Source: Lewinellaceae bacterium
GTDB taxonomy: Bacteria; Bacteroidota; Bacteroidia; Chitinophagales; Saprospiraceae
Reading direction: 5' to 3'
DNA length: 64,000 nt
Assembly: GCA_020636045.1 (NCBI GenBank)
Contig: JACJYP010000011.1
Coordinates: 100,218-164,217 of the forward strand
Under the pieces are notes generated by a model. That model made no database searches. It saw only the letters and a program-made list of their open reading frames with translations, and was not told the DNA's origin. A program made the position numbers and the translations under genes. This document shows, one piece after another, positions 26,338-35,569 of the stretch (positions are counted from its first letter, which is position 1; each line of letters begins with the position of its first letter).

Positions 26338-26895
26338 TCAGGATTTCAGCGCTGCCTCGCGTGCCTGGATGAAATGCCGCTGGGCATGCATCAGCATGTA
26401 TTCGAGCAGGTCACCCAGCATGAAACGGAAACCCGGCCAGCGAAAATGTTTTACGGTTGTCCTGTTGAGATCCACCGCACGCGCCTGCTGCACAAGCCGG
26501 AGCAGCATTTCGCAGTTAATAAGAAAGGCCTTCACTTCGTGGTCGCGCACCTGCAGACGTCTGGGGTCGATCTTTTTGGGGCTTTTTTTGCGCGTACGCC
26601 CCAAATTGTTGGGATCGGCAGCCTTGATAGCCATGCGCCCGACCCAGTTCTGGCGCCGGAATTCGCCGGGTATCCAGTGTCGCGCCTTGGATTTGTGGAT
26701 GGCGAGTTCGATCCGGGGCAGGAAATAATCGAAATGGGCATTGAGATGTGCAAAACACTCCAGTGCATTCCAGCGCTCCGGCTGTGGCCTGCTGCCCAGG
26801 GCCTCTGCGGGAAGCGGGGCAAGTTGGCTGCGGGTCTCTTCCAGCAGTTGTCGTATTTCGGATTCCAGCCGGTCCAGCAGGGCGGTCTGCGTCAT
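26338..26895 (-). CDS. DinB-superfamily protein
   Basis: A 185-aa four-helix-bundle protein of the DinB/YfiT-like superfamily (DinB_2). Candidate metal-binding histidines occur in AHLNAHFDYF (about residues 49-53) and HAQRHFIQA near the C-terminus, in the usual family positions. Some members are thiol-S-transferases (bacillithiol, mycothiol) or metal-dependent hydrolases, but most are uncharacterised. A basic stretch RTRKKSPKKIDPRR (about 100-113) sits in the middle loop. It is a single gene read away from rimO, with a TAnnTTTG box about 30 bp upstream. The biochemical role is unknown. Confidence 0.82.
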   Translation of the reverse strand: MTQTALLDRLESEIRQLLEETRSQLAPLPAEALGSRPQPERWNALECFAHLNAHFDYFLPRIELAIHKSKARHWIPGEFRRQNWVGRMAIKAADPNNLGRTRKKSPKKIDPRRLQVRDHEVKAFLINCEMLLRLVQQARAVDLNRTTVKHFRWPGFRFMLGDLLEYMLMHAQRHFIQAREAALKS

Positions 26896-26924
26896 ATGAA
26901 GGTGTTCGCGTTATAACAGGGGCG

Positions 26925-26932
26925 CAAAGGTA
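26925..26932 (-). promoter_or_regulatory. -7 box for the DinB-family gene
   Basis: TACCTTTG on the minus strand, 30 bp before the ATG at 26895. Confidence 0.5.
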
Positions 26933-26988
26933 ACAGCGCTTTCCAAAGTGGCGCATAAAATTTTAGGCAAATTGAGCGACATTTGCAG

Positions 26989-27032
26989 CGCAATTCGCCT
27001 CTGTTGCCGGCCGGCAGCAGAGGCGAATTGCG
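26989..27032. repeat. 44-bp near-perfect palindrome before rimO
   Basis: Two 22-base arms (26989-27010 and 27011-27032) are complementary except for one T/G position. The outer 15 bp (CGCAATTCGCCTCTG) and the inner 6 bp (TGCCGG) pair perfectly with no loop. It ends 16 bp before the rimO ATG and has no T run after it. It could be a protein-binding site, a cruciform or a repeat element. Confidence 0.85.
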
Positions 27033-27048
27033 GAGTATTAAGAATAAT

Positions 27049-28359
27049 ATGAAGACCAGAACTTTTCGAAAAGATAAAATAAACGTCGTGACGCTGGGTT
27101 GCTCTAAAAACCTGGTGGACAGCGAAAACCTCATCACGCAACTGCGTGGCAATGATTACAGCGTCACGCACGACGACCCCGGGCCCGATGCCAATATCGT
27201 GATCGTGAACACCTGCGGCTTTATCGACGTGGCTAAACAGGAGAGCATCGACACCATCGTGGAATATGCCGGCATCAAAAAATCGGGCGGTATTGATAAA
27301 TTATACGTCACCGGTTGCCTCTCGCAGCGCTACAAAGACGAACTCGAAGTCGAAATACCTGAAGTCGACGCATATTTCGGCACCCTGGAGATGCCCGCGC
27401 TACTCGCCCGCCTGGAAGCCGACTACAAACACGAATTGCTGGGCGAGCGGCAGATCACTACGCTCCCGCATTACGCTTACCTGAAAATATCCGAAGGCTG
27501 TAACCGCACCTGTTCTTTCTGCGCTATCCCGCTCATGCGCGGCAAACACATCAGCCGCCCGGTAGAAGAACTCGTTGCCGAAGCCCGTAACCTCGCGCGC
27601 CGCGGCGTCAAAGAACTCCTGCTCATTGCGCAGGAACTCACGTATTACGGCCTCGATATTTACAAATCACGCGAATTGCCACGCCTCCTGCATGCCCTGG
27701 CCGATGTAGAAGGCATAGAATGGATCCGCCTGCACTATGCCTACCCGAGCAAATTTCCGCTGGAAATACTCGACGCCATGGCCGAACGGAAAGAGGTGTG
27801 CAATTACCTCGATATTCCACTGCAGCATGCTTCCGACCGGGTGCTTGACCTCATGCGCCGCCAGATCAACCGTGCGGAAACGGAGGAGTTATTGGATAAA
27901 ATTCGCGAAAAAGTGCCCGGCGTTGCTCTGCGCACCACTTTCCTGGTCGGGCATCCGGGCGAGACGGAAGAAGATTTCGAGCAACTGCTCGATTTTGTCC
28001 GCGCACAATCGTTCGAACGCCTCGGCGTCTTCCAGTATTCCCACGAAGAGAATACCCGGGCTTATGAAATGGACGACGATGTGCCTGCCGAAGTGAAAGA
28101 AGAACGCGCGAACCGACTCATGGAAGTCCAGCAGGAAATTTCTTTTCAAAAGAACGAAGCAAAGATCGGGCGTGTGTTCAGAACCCTGTTCGACCGCAAG
28201 GAAGGGCAATACTTTGTTGGACGCACGGAAGCGGATTCCCCTGAAGTGGACAACGAAGTGCTGGTGCCGGCGAAAGGAAACTACCTCCGGATCGGCGATT
28301 TTGCCGACATCCGTATCACGGGCGCGGAGGCATTCGATCTGTACGGAGCATTGGCGTGA
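27049..28359 (+). CDS. rimO: Ribosomal protein uS12 methylthiotransferase
   Basis: A 436-aa radical SAM methylthiotransferase that converts Asp (E. coli D89) of ribosomal protein S12 to beta-methylthio-aspartate. All six cluster cysteines are visible: C18, C56 and C90 bind the auxiliary 4Fe-4S cluster in the N-terminal MTTase domain; C151, C155 and C158 (CNRTCSFC) bind the SAM cluster. A TRAM domain forms the C-terminus (about 370-436). NVVTLGCSKNLVDSE is the RimO-type N-terminus and separates it from MiaB. The start at 27049 is preferred to 26983 because the extra 22 residues would be encoded by a palindrome and have no family match. Its stop is two bases from that of the convergent DUF2007 gene. 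Confidence 0.95.
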   Translation: MKTRTFRKDKINVVTLGCSKNLVDSENLITQLRGNDYSVTHDDPGPDANIVIVNTCGFIDVAKQESIDTIVEYAGIKKSGGIDKLYVTGCLSQRYKDELEVEIPEVDAYFGTLEMPALLARLEADYKHELLGERQITTLPHYAYLKISEGCNRTCSFCAIPLMRGKHISRPVEELVAEARNLARRGVKELLLIAQELTYYGLDIYKSRELPRLLHALADVEGIEWIRLHYAYPSKFPLEILDAMAERKEVCNYLDIPLQHASDRVLDLMRRQINRAETEELLDKIREKVPGVALRTTFLVGHPGETEEDFEQLLDFVRAQSFERLGVFQYSHEENTRAYEMDDDVPAEVKEERANRLMEVQQEISFQKNEAKIGRVFRTLFDRKEGQYFVGRTEADSPEVDNEVLVPAKGNYLRIGDFADIRITGAEAFDLYGALA

Positions 28360-28361
28360 AC

Positions 28362-28745
28362 TCAGTAGCGGCTCCAGAGAATGCTGGCCAGCAAGGCCGC
28401 CAATAAAATGCCGATCAGGATGGCCAGCGCCGTCAGGGTGCCCGCATTGCGGGTATTATCGGAAGGGCTAATCGTTGTAATCGCCGCTTCGTTCAGGATC
28501 TCCCTGGCCCGCGCAGAATCCAGCGGGCGCACATGCAGCCGTATAACAGATTGTAAATGAGGCAATACGCTCGAAGATGCCGTGTTGGCCAGAAAACAGT
28601 GAATGCCCTCGGCCCGCAGCCGCGCAGCCGCGACCTCCGCTTCCATCAAAGAAAAGAATTTGGCCACGACTTCCCCTTCCTCGGCCATACCCCGGAAGGC
28701 GTTTTCATCGAAGTCGAAATCGTCGAGAATATCTACGCGGCTCAT
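28362..28745 (-). CDS. DUF2007-like protein with a C-terminal membrane anchor
   Basis: A 127-aa protein. Residues about 24-88 resemble the DUF2007 (putative signal-transducing, ferredoxin-like) fold: VVAKFFSLMEAEVAAARLRAEGI, then FLAN and RLHVRPLDSARAREIL. The N-terminus is strongly acidic (DILDDFDFDENAF). One transmembrane helix (LTALAILIGILLAALLASILW) ends the chain, so it is probably tail-anchored with the domain in the cytosol. The function of DUF2007 proteins is unknown. It is divergent from the amidohydrolase fusion gene and tail to tail with rimO. Confidence 0.75.
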   Translation of the reverse strand: MSRVDILDDFDFDENAFRGMAEEGEVVAKFFSLMEAEVAAARLRAEGIHCFLANTASSSVLPHLQSVIRLHVRPLDSARAREILNEAAITTISPSDNTRNAGTLTALAILIGILLAALLASILWSRY

Positions 28746-28851
28746 CGTACTTCAAACATCCGACATTTCCCGGAATTCCCAAAATCTCACTACTTATGCC
28801 ATCGCAAATCGGAAGGCGGTAGTCCCGCTTTCCCCTGCCAATTCAAAATAT

Positions 28852-31800
28852 ATGAAAAACATGTTCCTCCGCCCGATCGCCCTGCTACTGCTGGCCCCCT
28901 GTTGCCTTTTTTCACAGGAAAAGCCCAAGTGGGATGTCAGTAACCCGCCCGGCCTTAACTATTCCGATGTCTCTTTCACTACGTCCGAAGGCACCTGGAT
29001 GAGCCTCGACATCAGCCCTGACGGCAAAACGATCGTATTCGACCTGCTGGGGGATATTTACACAATGCCCGTTAACGGCGGCGAAGCCCGCTGCTTGCGC
29101 GCCGGCATTCCCTGGGAGGTGCAGCCGCGTTTTTCTCCCGACGGAAAGAAAATTTTGTTTACCTCCGATGCGGGTGGCGGCGATAATATATGGGCCATGG
29201 ATGCCGACGGCGCCCACGCCAAACAGGTGACCAAAGAGAACTTCCGTCTCCTGAACAATGGCGTCTGGCTCGACAACGACTATATCGTCGCGCGCAAACA
29301 TTTTACCAGCACACGCTCGCTTGGGGCAGGCGAACTCTGGATGTACCACCTCAACGGCGGTGAGGGCCTGCAACTGACCAAACGCAAGAACGATCAGCAG
29401 GATGTGAACGAACCGAGTGTCAGCCCCGATGGCCGGTACATTTATTTCAGTGAGGATATGTACCCCGGAGGCGCATTTCAATACAACAAAAACCCTAATC
29501 AGCAGATATTTGCCATCCGTCGCTACGACCGCGAGGAAGGAAAAGTGGAAAATGTGACCGGTGGCTCCGGCGGCGCCTGCCGCCCCCAGGTGAGCCGCAA
29601 CGGCAAATGGCTGGCCTTCGTTCGCCGGGATTATACCAAATCCGTATTGTGCATCCGCGAACTGGCGACCGGACTCGAATACCCGGTCTATGACGGTCTC
29701 GACAAAGACCAGCAGGAGGCATGGACTACTTTCGGTTGCTATCCCGGCTTTGCGTGGATGCCGGAAGACAAAGGCATTCTGATCTGGTCGGGCGGGCACA
29801 TCAACCGGATCGAGATTTCACAGGAATGGCTGAACTTTGAAAAATCGACTCCTCCGAAGATATCCGTCATCCCGTTTACCTGCGCCGTCAATGCAAAACT
29901 GGGAGAAACGCTGCACTTTGAAAACAAGGTCTTTGAACCGGAATTTACGGTCAGAGCGATCCGGCAGGCGACCACAAGCCCCGACGGTAAAACCCTGGTT
30001 TTCAATGCTGCCGGACGGCTTTATAAAAAACAGTTGCCCGACGGGGTTCCCCAACTGCTGACCCAAAACGCAAAATACACAACGGATGTCGCACCGCCGG
30101 GCGATTATCTCGAATTCGAACCCGCATTCTCCCCGGACGGCCGGGAAATCGTCTATACAGTCTGGAGTGACGAGAAAAAAGGCGGTATCCGCAAGATCGA
30201 TCTGCGGACGGGCAACCTGACGAACCTGACCCGGAAACCGGGCATTTACCGAACACCCGCCTTTTCATCAGACGGAAAGATGATCGCTTTCAGAAAGCAG
30301 GGCGGCGACGACGAACTCGGCCCCGGCATGACGGACAAGCCCGGCATCTACGTGATGGATGCCGGCGGCGCCAACGAACGTTTCGTCTCGGAAAGTGGTG
30401 AAAGCCCCCGGTTTTCTCCCGACGGCAAACATCTTTACGTCAATACGGGCGGCGCCTTGTTCGGGGCACTGGATAAATCTTTCAAATCGTTCGACCTGGC
30501 AGGACTTGACGAAAAAACGCTGGCGAAAAGCAAGTACGCACACTCATTTACGCCTTCTCCTGACGGCAAGTGGCTGGCATTCATCGAGTTGCACAAAACG
30601 TATGTTTGCGCTTTCCCGCAAACGGGCAAGACGATCGATCTCAGCGCCGATACCAAAGCGATCCCGGTTGCCAATGTCAGCCGCGATGCAGGCTATAACC
30701 TGCACTGGAGCGGCGATTCGAAAAAACTCCACTACACCCTGGGCGATGAATATTTCACGATCGACCTGAATGAGCGCTTTGCGTTTCTGCCCGGTGCGCC
30801 CGATAGCCTGCCCCCGCTCGATTCTACGGGCCTGAAGGTTGGCCTGGTGCTGCAGAGCGACGTGCCGAAAGGCCATGTTGTATTCGAAAATGCGCGCATC
30901 ATCACCATGGAAGGCGATAAAGTGATCGAAAACGGGGTGCTCCGCGTGATCGACAACAAGATCGAATTTGTCGGCAGCCGCGAGGAGTTTGAATCGGCGC
31001 GGCGTTACAAGACCAGCGACCCGATCAAATATATCGACTGTGCCGGCAAGACGATCATGCCGGGTATCGTCGACGTACATGCGCACCCGGGCAATTTCCG
31101 CTTCGGGCTGAACCCGCAAAAGCAATGGGAGTACTACGCCCAACTCGCTTACGGCGTCACCACGCAGCATGACCCGTCCGTCAATTCTGAAATGGCCTTT
31201 TCAAACGCTGAAATGATCCGCTCGGGGCTTATGACAGGACCGCGGCTTTTCTCCACGGGCACCATTTTGTACGGCGCTGACGGCGATTTCAAGGCGCCGG
31301 TCAATTCTATCGACGATGCGCGGTCCGCTCTGCGCCGCACAAAGGCCTGGGGCGCCATTTCCGTAAAAAGTTACAACCAGCCGCGCCGGGAACAGCGCCA
31401 GCAGGTATTGGTGGCGGCAAGGGAACTGGGTATGATCGTAGTTCCCGAAGGCGGTTCCTTCTTTCATCATAACATGAACCAGATCGCGGATGGTCACACC
31501 GGGATCGAACACAATATTCCGGTTGCAACGCTTTACAACGATGTTGTCACGCTCTGGAGCAAGACGAAGGCGCACAACACCCCTACGCTGATCGTCAATT
31601 ACGGAGGGCTTAACGGCGAATACGAATGGTACCAGGAAACGGAAATATGGAAGAAAAAGCCACTCCTGAACTTTACCCCCAAACACATCCTCGACGAACG
31701 CAGCCGGCATCGCACCATGGCGCCGATGGAAGAATACGAAAACGGGCATATCCTGGTCAGCCGCTCCTGCAAAAAACTGCAGGATGCCGGGGTGTATATC

Positions 31801-32199
31801 AATCTCGGAGCGCATGGACAACTCAACGGCCTCGGCGCGCACTGGGAGCTATGGATGCTTCAGCAGGGCGGCATGAGCAACATGCAGGCGCTCAGATGCG
31901 CGACGATCAACGGCGCGCAATATCTCGGCATGGAAAAGGAGATCGGTTCCATGACGCCCGGCAAACTCGCCGACCTCATCGTGCTGGACAAAAATCCGCT
32001 CGATGATATCCGCAATTCAGAAACCATCCGTTATGTGATGGTCAACGGCCGGCTGTTTGAAGCGGCATCGCTCGACGAGATCGGCAATTACGACAGAAAA
32101 CGCAGTGAGTTCTGGTTCGAACAACCGGGCAGCCAGACGAGCGGCGATGCAGGAATGACCCATACCTGCCAAGAGGCGAAATGCGTCTGCGGCCATTAA
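28852..32199 (+). CDS. TolB-type propeller/amidohydrolase fusion, exported
   Basis: A 1115-aa protein with a signal peptide (MKNMFLRPIALLLLAPCCLFS). Residues about 25-650 carry PD40/WD40-like TolB repeats (ISPDGKTIVFDLLGDIY, FSPDGKKILFTSDAGG, SVSPDGRYIYFS, AFSPDGREIVYTVWSD). From about 690 to 1085 comes a metal-dependent amidohydrolase domain: AGKTIMPGIVDVHAHPG with the metal-binding HxH at H743/H745, further His at GVTTQHDPS and GHTGIEHN, and the C-terminal GSMTPGKLADLIVLDKNPL strand of the imidazolonepropionase-like group. Such fusions are common in Bacteroidota and resemble tricorn-like periplasmic hydrolases, but the substrate is unknown. The start at 28852 is chosen for its signal peptide. 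The extreme C-terminus is a Cys/His cluster (HTCQEAKCVCGH). The next exported protein follows after 20 bp. Confidence 0.9.
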   Translation: MKNMFLRPIALLLLAPCCLFSQEKPKWDVSNPPGLNYSDVSFTTSEGTWMSLDISPDGKTIVFDLLGDIYTMPVNGGEARCLRAGIPWEVQPRFSPDGKKILFTSDAGGGDNIWAMDADGAHAKQVTKENFRLLNNGVWLDNDYIVARKHFTSTRSLGAGELWMYHLNGGEGLQLTKRKNDQQDVNEPSVSPDGRYIYFSEDMYPGGAFQYNKNPNQQIFAIRRYDREEGKVENVTGGSGGACRPQVSRNGKWLAFVRRDYTKSVLCIRELATGLEYPVYDGLDKDQQEAWTTFGCYPGFAWMPEDKGILIWSGGHINRIEISQEWLNFEKSTPPKISVIPFTCAVNAKLGETLHFENKVFEPEFTVRAIRQATTSPDGKTLVFNAAGRLYKKQLPDGVPQLLTQNAKYTTDVAPPGDYLEFEPAFSPDGREIVYTVWSDEKKGGIRKIDLRTGNLTNLTRKPGIYRTPAFSSDGKMIAFRKQGGDDELGPGMTDKPGIYVMDAGGANERFVSESGESPRFSPDGKHLYVNTGGALFGALDKSFKSFDLAGLDEKTLAKSKYAHSFTPSPDGKWLAFIELHKTYVCAFPQTGKTIDLSADTKAIPVANVSRDAGYNLHWSGDSKKLHYTLGDEYFTIDLNERFAFLPGAPDSLPPLDSTGLKVGLVLQSDVPKGHVVFENARIITMEGDKVIENGVLRVIDNKIEFVGSREEFESARRYKTSDPIKYIDCAGKTIMPGIVDVHAHPGNFRFGLNPQKQWEYYAQLAYGVTTQHDPSVNSEMAFSNAEMIRSGLMTGPRLFSTGTILYGADGDFKAPVNSIDDARSALRRTKAWGAISVKSYNQPRREQRQQVLVAARELGMIVVPEGGSFFHHNMNQIADGHTGIEHNIPVATLYNDVVTLWSKTKAHNTPTLIVNYGGLNGEYEWYQETEIWKKKPLLNFTPKHILDERSRHRTMAPMEEYENGHILVSRSCKKLQDAGVYINLGAHGQLNGLGAHWELWMLQQGGMSNMQALRCATINGAQYLGMEKEIGSMTPGKLADLIVLDKNPLDDIRNSETIRYVMVNGRLFEAASLDEIGNYDRKRSEFWFEQPGSQTSGDAGMTHTCQEAKCVCGH

Positions 32200-32219
32200 T
32201 TCCAACAAATATTCCCGAT

Positions 32220-32981
32220 ATGAAAAAACTGATCTTGCTTGCCTGCTTCGTCTCGAGTGTTGTAACAACGGCCTTTGCACAGCCGCGCGATTCCTTCGAT
32301 CTGGATTTCGAGTTGTACAAACGCCAGAAGATCTGGGATGTAGGCGGCGGTGCATTCGGATATCAATATGATTTCAAGGATATGGACATGGCCTTGAATC
32401 TGGCCGGCCTGACCGGACATTTTCAGTATAGCGGCGGTTTTTCATTCAGTGCCCGTATGTCGGACAGCATCAGCCCCGCCGCCAATGAAGTCGCTTTTTT
32501 TCTCAATTTTTATTCGGCAAATAATTCTGTTGTAAATGGCACGGCAGCACTTTATCGCGATATCGTGGTGATGGATCGGGCCCTGTTCGATGTACTGAGG
32601 AAAAAACGCATGTTCAAGATATATCCCTACATCGGGCTCGGCGTGGGCTGGCAACGTTTACGCACTTATACCGGCCTGTCCAACAGCGGAAATCTCAGCC
32701 AGACGATCAATCAGAATGTGAGCATGCGGCAGTTTTCCAGTGTGTTCGTACCTGTCGAGGTAGGGATCAGCATTGAATTTGGTATCAAATTCAAACGATT
32801 CGACCTGTTTATCGCGCCGAGGGGCGGCTATGGCTACCGTATCTGGCAATCGGACTGGCTGCTGAACAACGACGTTCAAATCGATCTGCCGGAACCGGGA
32901 CGGTGGGCGCCTTTTGCCGGCCTGGATTTCAGGATCAAAACGGATCCGCAGCGGTCCTGGTGTGGCAAGTGCCGCAAATGA
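32220..32981 (+). CDS. Exported protein of unknown function, paralogue A
   Basis: A 253-aa protein with signal peptide MKKLILLACFVSSVVTTAFAQ. It is rich in alternating aromatic/polar strands (YIGLGVGWQRLRTYTGLSN, EVGISIEFGIKF, APRGGYGYR) that suggest an outer-membrane beta-barrel or lipocalin-like fold. It is similar over its length to the protein at 35570 (matching WDVGGGAFGY with WDYGAGARFS, IAPRGGYGYRI with VGLRGGYAFRF, and FAGLDFRIKT with VAMMLRIKT). The two paralogues flank a TonB-dependent receptor. I do not recognise a named family. It is 20 bp downstream of the amidohydrolase fusion and probably on the same transcript. Confidence 0.8.
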   Translation: MKKLILLACFVSSVVTTAFAQPRDSFDLDFELYKRQKIWDVGGGAFGYQYDFKDMDMALNLAGLTGHFQYSGGFSFSARMSDSISPAANEVAFFLNFYSANNSVVNGTAALYRDIVVMDRALFDVLRKKRMFKIYPYIGLGVGWQRLRTYTGLSNSGNLSQTINQNVSMRQFSSVFVPVEVGISIEFGIKFKRFDLFIAPRGGYGYRIWQSDWLLNNDVQIDLPEPGRWAPFAGLDFRIKTDPQRSWCGKCRK

Positions 32982-32986
32982 CTGCC

Positions 32987-35146
32987 TTACAGTTTAAGTG
33001 CAACCGACGCTACAAATCCCCTGCCGTCGGATGACCAGATACCCGGACCCGGGTAGAAGGTCGGGCGTTTGGTGAAATATTGTTTGTCCAGGAGGTTGTT
33101 CAGGCTGACCCGGACCACCATTTTTCCGAAACGGTAGGAAGCATTGAGATCGAGAATGCCGTAGGAAGGTACCAGCCCGACTGCGCCGTTCGCCGAAGGC
33201 GTCACGGTATTCAGCGGATCGGCGAACGATTCGCTGGTGTAACTGTACAACACGGATGTGCTGAGGCTTTTGTATTTGATATTCAGCCCGTTGCGGCTGA
33301 TCCAGGGTGGCGTACTTTCCACCTTGTTGCCTGAAATGTCCACGTTTTCATCTCCGGCCCTTACGGATGCATCCTGATATGTTGCGTCCATCCAGGCCGT
33401 GGAACTGAAAATACTGGCGTGCACACGTGGACCGATATCAAAATTATACTCCGCGAACATTTCCACTCCGTTCGTTACGGAATTTCCGATGTTGGTACGG
33501 AGGATGAAAAATTCACCGCCTTCTTCCAGGGCCAAATTGCCCAGGCGGTGGTTGTATTGCAGCCGGAATGCGCTGATGTCCCAATTCAATGCCCCGGTGC
33601 GCCCCCGGTAGCCCAGTTCGAGGTTGTAACCGAACGCATCCTCGAGGTCCTTGTCGGCGCGCTCGAACGGTGAGGCGGGAACAATGTCCTTGAAAATAAC
33701 GGGGCGATAGGCTTGCGAGAACCCGGCGTACAGATCGTGATGCTGCCCGAGCCGGTATTCCGTATTCAGGCCCAGCAGGGCAAAATGGTGTTCGATGGTG
33801 TTCGGTACGTCTTCCAAAGGATAATAACTGATGGTGCCGACCATATCCGATGCGCCGGATTCGAATCGAAAGCCGGGACTCAGGCTCCAGGCCGGCGTCA
33901 GTTGAAATTTGTTTTCGGCGAACACTGCAATGTTGCCGGTCTTGAAATGCAGGTCACGCCCCCAGCCGGCCTCCGATATATTGAGGTCGTAATCCGTACC
34001 GGTGCTGCCCACGCCCAGTTGCCGCCGGTGCAGATCGTTGTTGATGTACTGGACGCCCACGGCAAAATGCGAATGCCGGCCGTGCAGTGGGTAGGCGTGC
34101 ATCAGGCGCATTTCCGTCGTGTAACTGTGATATTGATCGATATCCACCTGGCGGGGGGCGTATTGAAGCGTATTGGCATCGATGATGTCCGGAACATCGG
34201 CTGGTTTGTTGAACTGCACACTGCTGCGCTGGCCCAATATCGCAGACGCGGTCCACTTGAGGCTTGTCATGGCGCCGAGTTTCCAGCGCAGTGTCAGAGA
34301 AGGCACATATATCTCGGGGCTGTAATAATTTCGAGAGCGTGTGGATTGCCGCGGATCTACCAGGAACATGCTGTCGGTCAGCGGTCCCGGGATCTGGTAG
34401 CGGTATTTGGAGCGCAGCAAAGAAGCGTTCAGCGATACCTTGGGAGAAAAACGGTAATTCAGGATCAGTCCCTGGGCGTCATAGTCGGTTTTGCCGTTTT
34501 CGCGGTAACCGTCCGATGTCCGCTTGCTGTAATAGCCGTAGTATTCCAGTTTTCCCGTTTTGCCACCTGCCGCTACATAATTGCTCAGCAGGCCGAACGA
34601 ACCGGCAGACATGCTGGCTTCCAGGCCGAATGCGTGGGTCGTATCCGGTCTTTTGGTCTCGTAATTCAGCATGCCGCCGAATTGCGCACCATATTGAAGC
34701 GCGCCGGTGCCCCTCACCAGTTCGATCCTGCCCACCGCTTCCATCGGCAGGCTGAAATGGCTGGCCGGGTATCCGTACATGTCTGTATTGGTGATGATGC
34801 CGTTCGTTCGAATATTGAATTCCCAGCCGCGATGCGGATCGAGGCCACGGGTGGAAATATTGACCTGGTTGCCGGAGCCGTCCATGTCGTAAACAAAAAT
34901 ACCCGGAACCTTGGCAAATATCTGCCGCGGCGTTTTTTCGGTGATATTGGCATCGAGGTATTGCAGGTTGATAACCTCGCTTTTTTTTCCGGCCCAGATG
35001 TAGGTATCCTTCAGTTCGGGTAACCTTTCGATGTTTTCACGTCTGAAAGAAACGGAGATTTCCTTCAGAACGATCGTATCGGTTTGGGCGGCTACGCTGC
35101 CCGAAATCGACACGGCCAGCAGGAAGGTGAATAGATCTTTGCGCAT
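32987..35146 (-). CDS. TonB-dependent receptor, FecA-like
   Basis: A 719-aa outer-membrane receptor with signal peptide MRKDLFTFLLAVSISGSVAAQ. The plug domain (about 60-200) shows KVPGIFVYDMDGSGNQVNIS, STRGLDPHRGWEF, NGIITNTDMYGYPASHF and ELVRGTGALQYGAQFGGML, the pattern of the Fe(III)-dicitrate/siderophore (FecA) group. The 22-strand barrel fills the rest and ends in an aromatic C-terminal strand (GRGFVASVALKL). There is no N-terminal FecR-signalling domain or carboxypeptidase-like repeat. Iron-chelate import is likely, but other metal chelates or cobalamin cannot be excluded. No siderophore transporter lies nearby. Paralogous exported proteins sit on both sides. Met 35146 is favoured over 35191 by the signal peptide. 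Confidence 0.9.
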   Translation of the reverse strand: MRKDLFTFLLAVSISGSVAAQTDTIVLKEISVSFRRENIERLPELKDTYIWAGKKSEVINLQYLDANITEKTPRQIFAKVPGIFVYDMDGSGNQVNISTRGLDPHRGWEFNIRTNGIITNTDMYGYPASHFSLPMEAVGRIELVRGTGALQYGAQFGGMLNYETKRPDTTHAFGLEASMSAGSFGLLSNYVAAGGKTGKLEYYGYYSKRTSDGYRENGKTDYDAQGLILNYRFSPKVSLNASLLRSKYRYQIPGPLTDSMFLVDPRQSTRSRNYYSPEIYVPSLTLRWKLGAMTSLKWTASAILGQRSSVQFNKPADVPDIIDANTLQYAPRQVDIDQYHSYTTEMRLMHAYPLHGRHSHFAVGVQYINNDLHRRQLGVGSTGTDYDLNISEAGWGRDLHFKTGNIAVFAENKFQLTPAWSLSPGFRFESGASDMVGTISYYPLEDVPNTIEHHFALLGLNTEYRLGQHHDLYAGFSQAYRPVIFKDIVPASPFERADKDLEDAFGYNLELGYRGRTGALNWDISAFRLQYNHRLGNLALEEGGEFFILRTNIGNSVTNGVEMFAEYNFDIGPRVHASIFSSTAWMDATYQDASVRAGDENVDISGNKVESTPPWISRNGLNIKYKSLSTSVLYSYTSESFADPLNTVTPSANGAVGLVPSYGILDLNASYRFGKMVVRVSLNNLLDKQYFTKRPTFYPGPGIWSSDGRGFVASVALKL

Positions 35147-35569
35147 GGATATTGTTTGTTGAGTAGCGGCAAAACTCGCTTTTGCATCCATTCAACACCT
35201 TAGAAAACACTTAAAATTGTTATTCTTTTTCCCTGATATGACTGGAATTCGACATTTTTACGACCTTTGAAGCCTCTGGGTGCATTTTGTTAATCCTCTT
35301 TTACGCCTTCTTTTACATCGAAAAAACCGGTCCCGCCAAAATGTGCACGAATTTTGCTGTACGGCTGCCGACGATCATTTGAGTCAAGCGCTCCGCATAA
35401 CCTCCCCAGGCCGATAAGGCCGCCAGGTGATTTCAGTTAAACATTGCTTTTCGGTTTGCAGGCCCCCGGCTGCGATCCGATCTCCCGATACTCCGGAGCA
35501 CGTATGTCCTTCCGAAGGTGTCGTAAAGCAGTTGATCCCGGGATAATCACTTTGGCAAAAACATGCAGG
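35147..35569. other. 423-bp intergenic region between the TonB receptor and paralogue B
   Basis: This is the divergent control region of two exported-protein genes. I see no ORF, RNA gene or exact TAnnTTTG box. It contains an AT-rich stretch (about 35200-35260) and a GC-rich 3' half. A Fur-like operator could be sought here, but none is obvious by eye. Confidence 0.5.

Noticed and set aside
26338..26895. Riboswitch control of the DinB gene
   Set aside because: The aptamer is downstream of the DinB gene and reads toward the lipoprotein gene, not DinB.
33713..35023. Long plus-strand open frame (436 codons) opposite the TonB receptor
   Set aside because: It is antisense to a receptor with full FecA-type motifs. 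It has no signal peptide, no family match and arises from the codon bias of the opposite strand.
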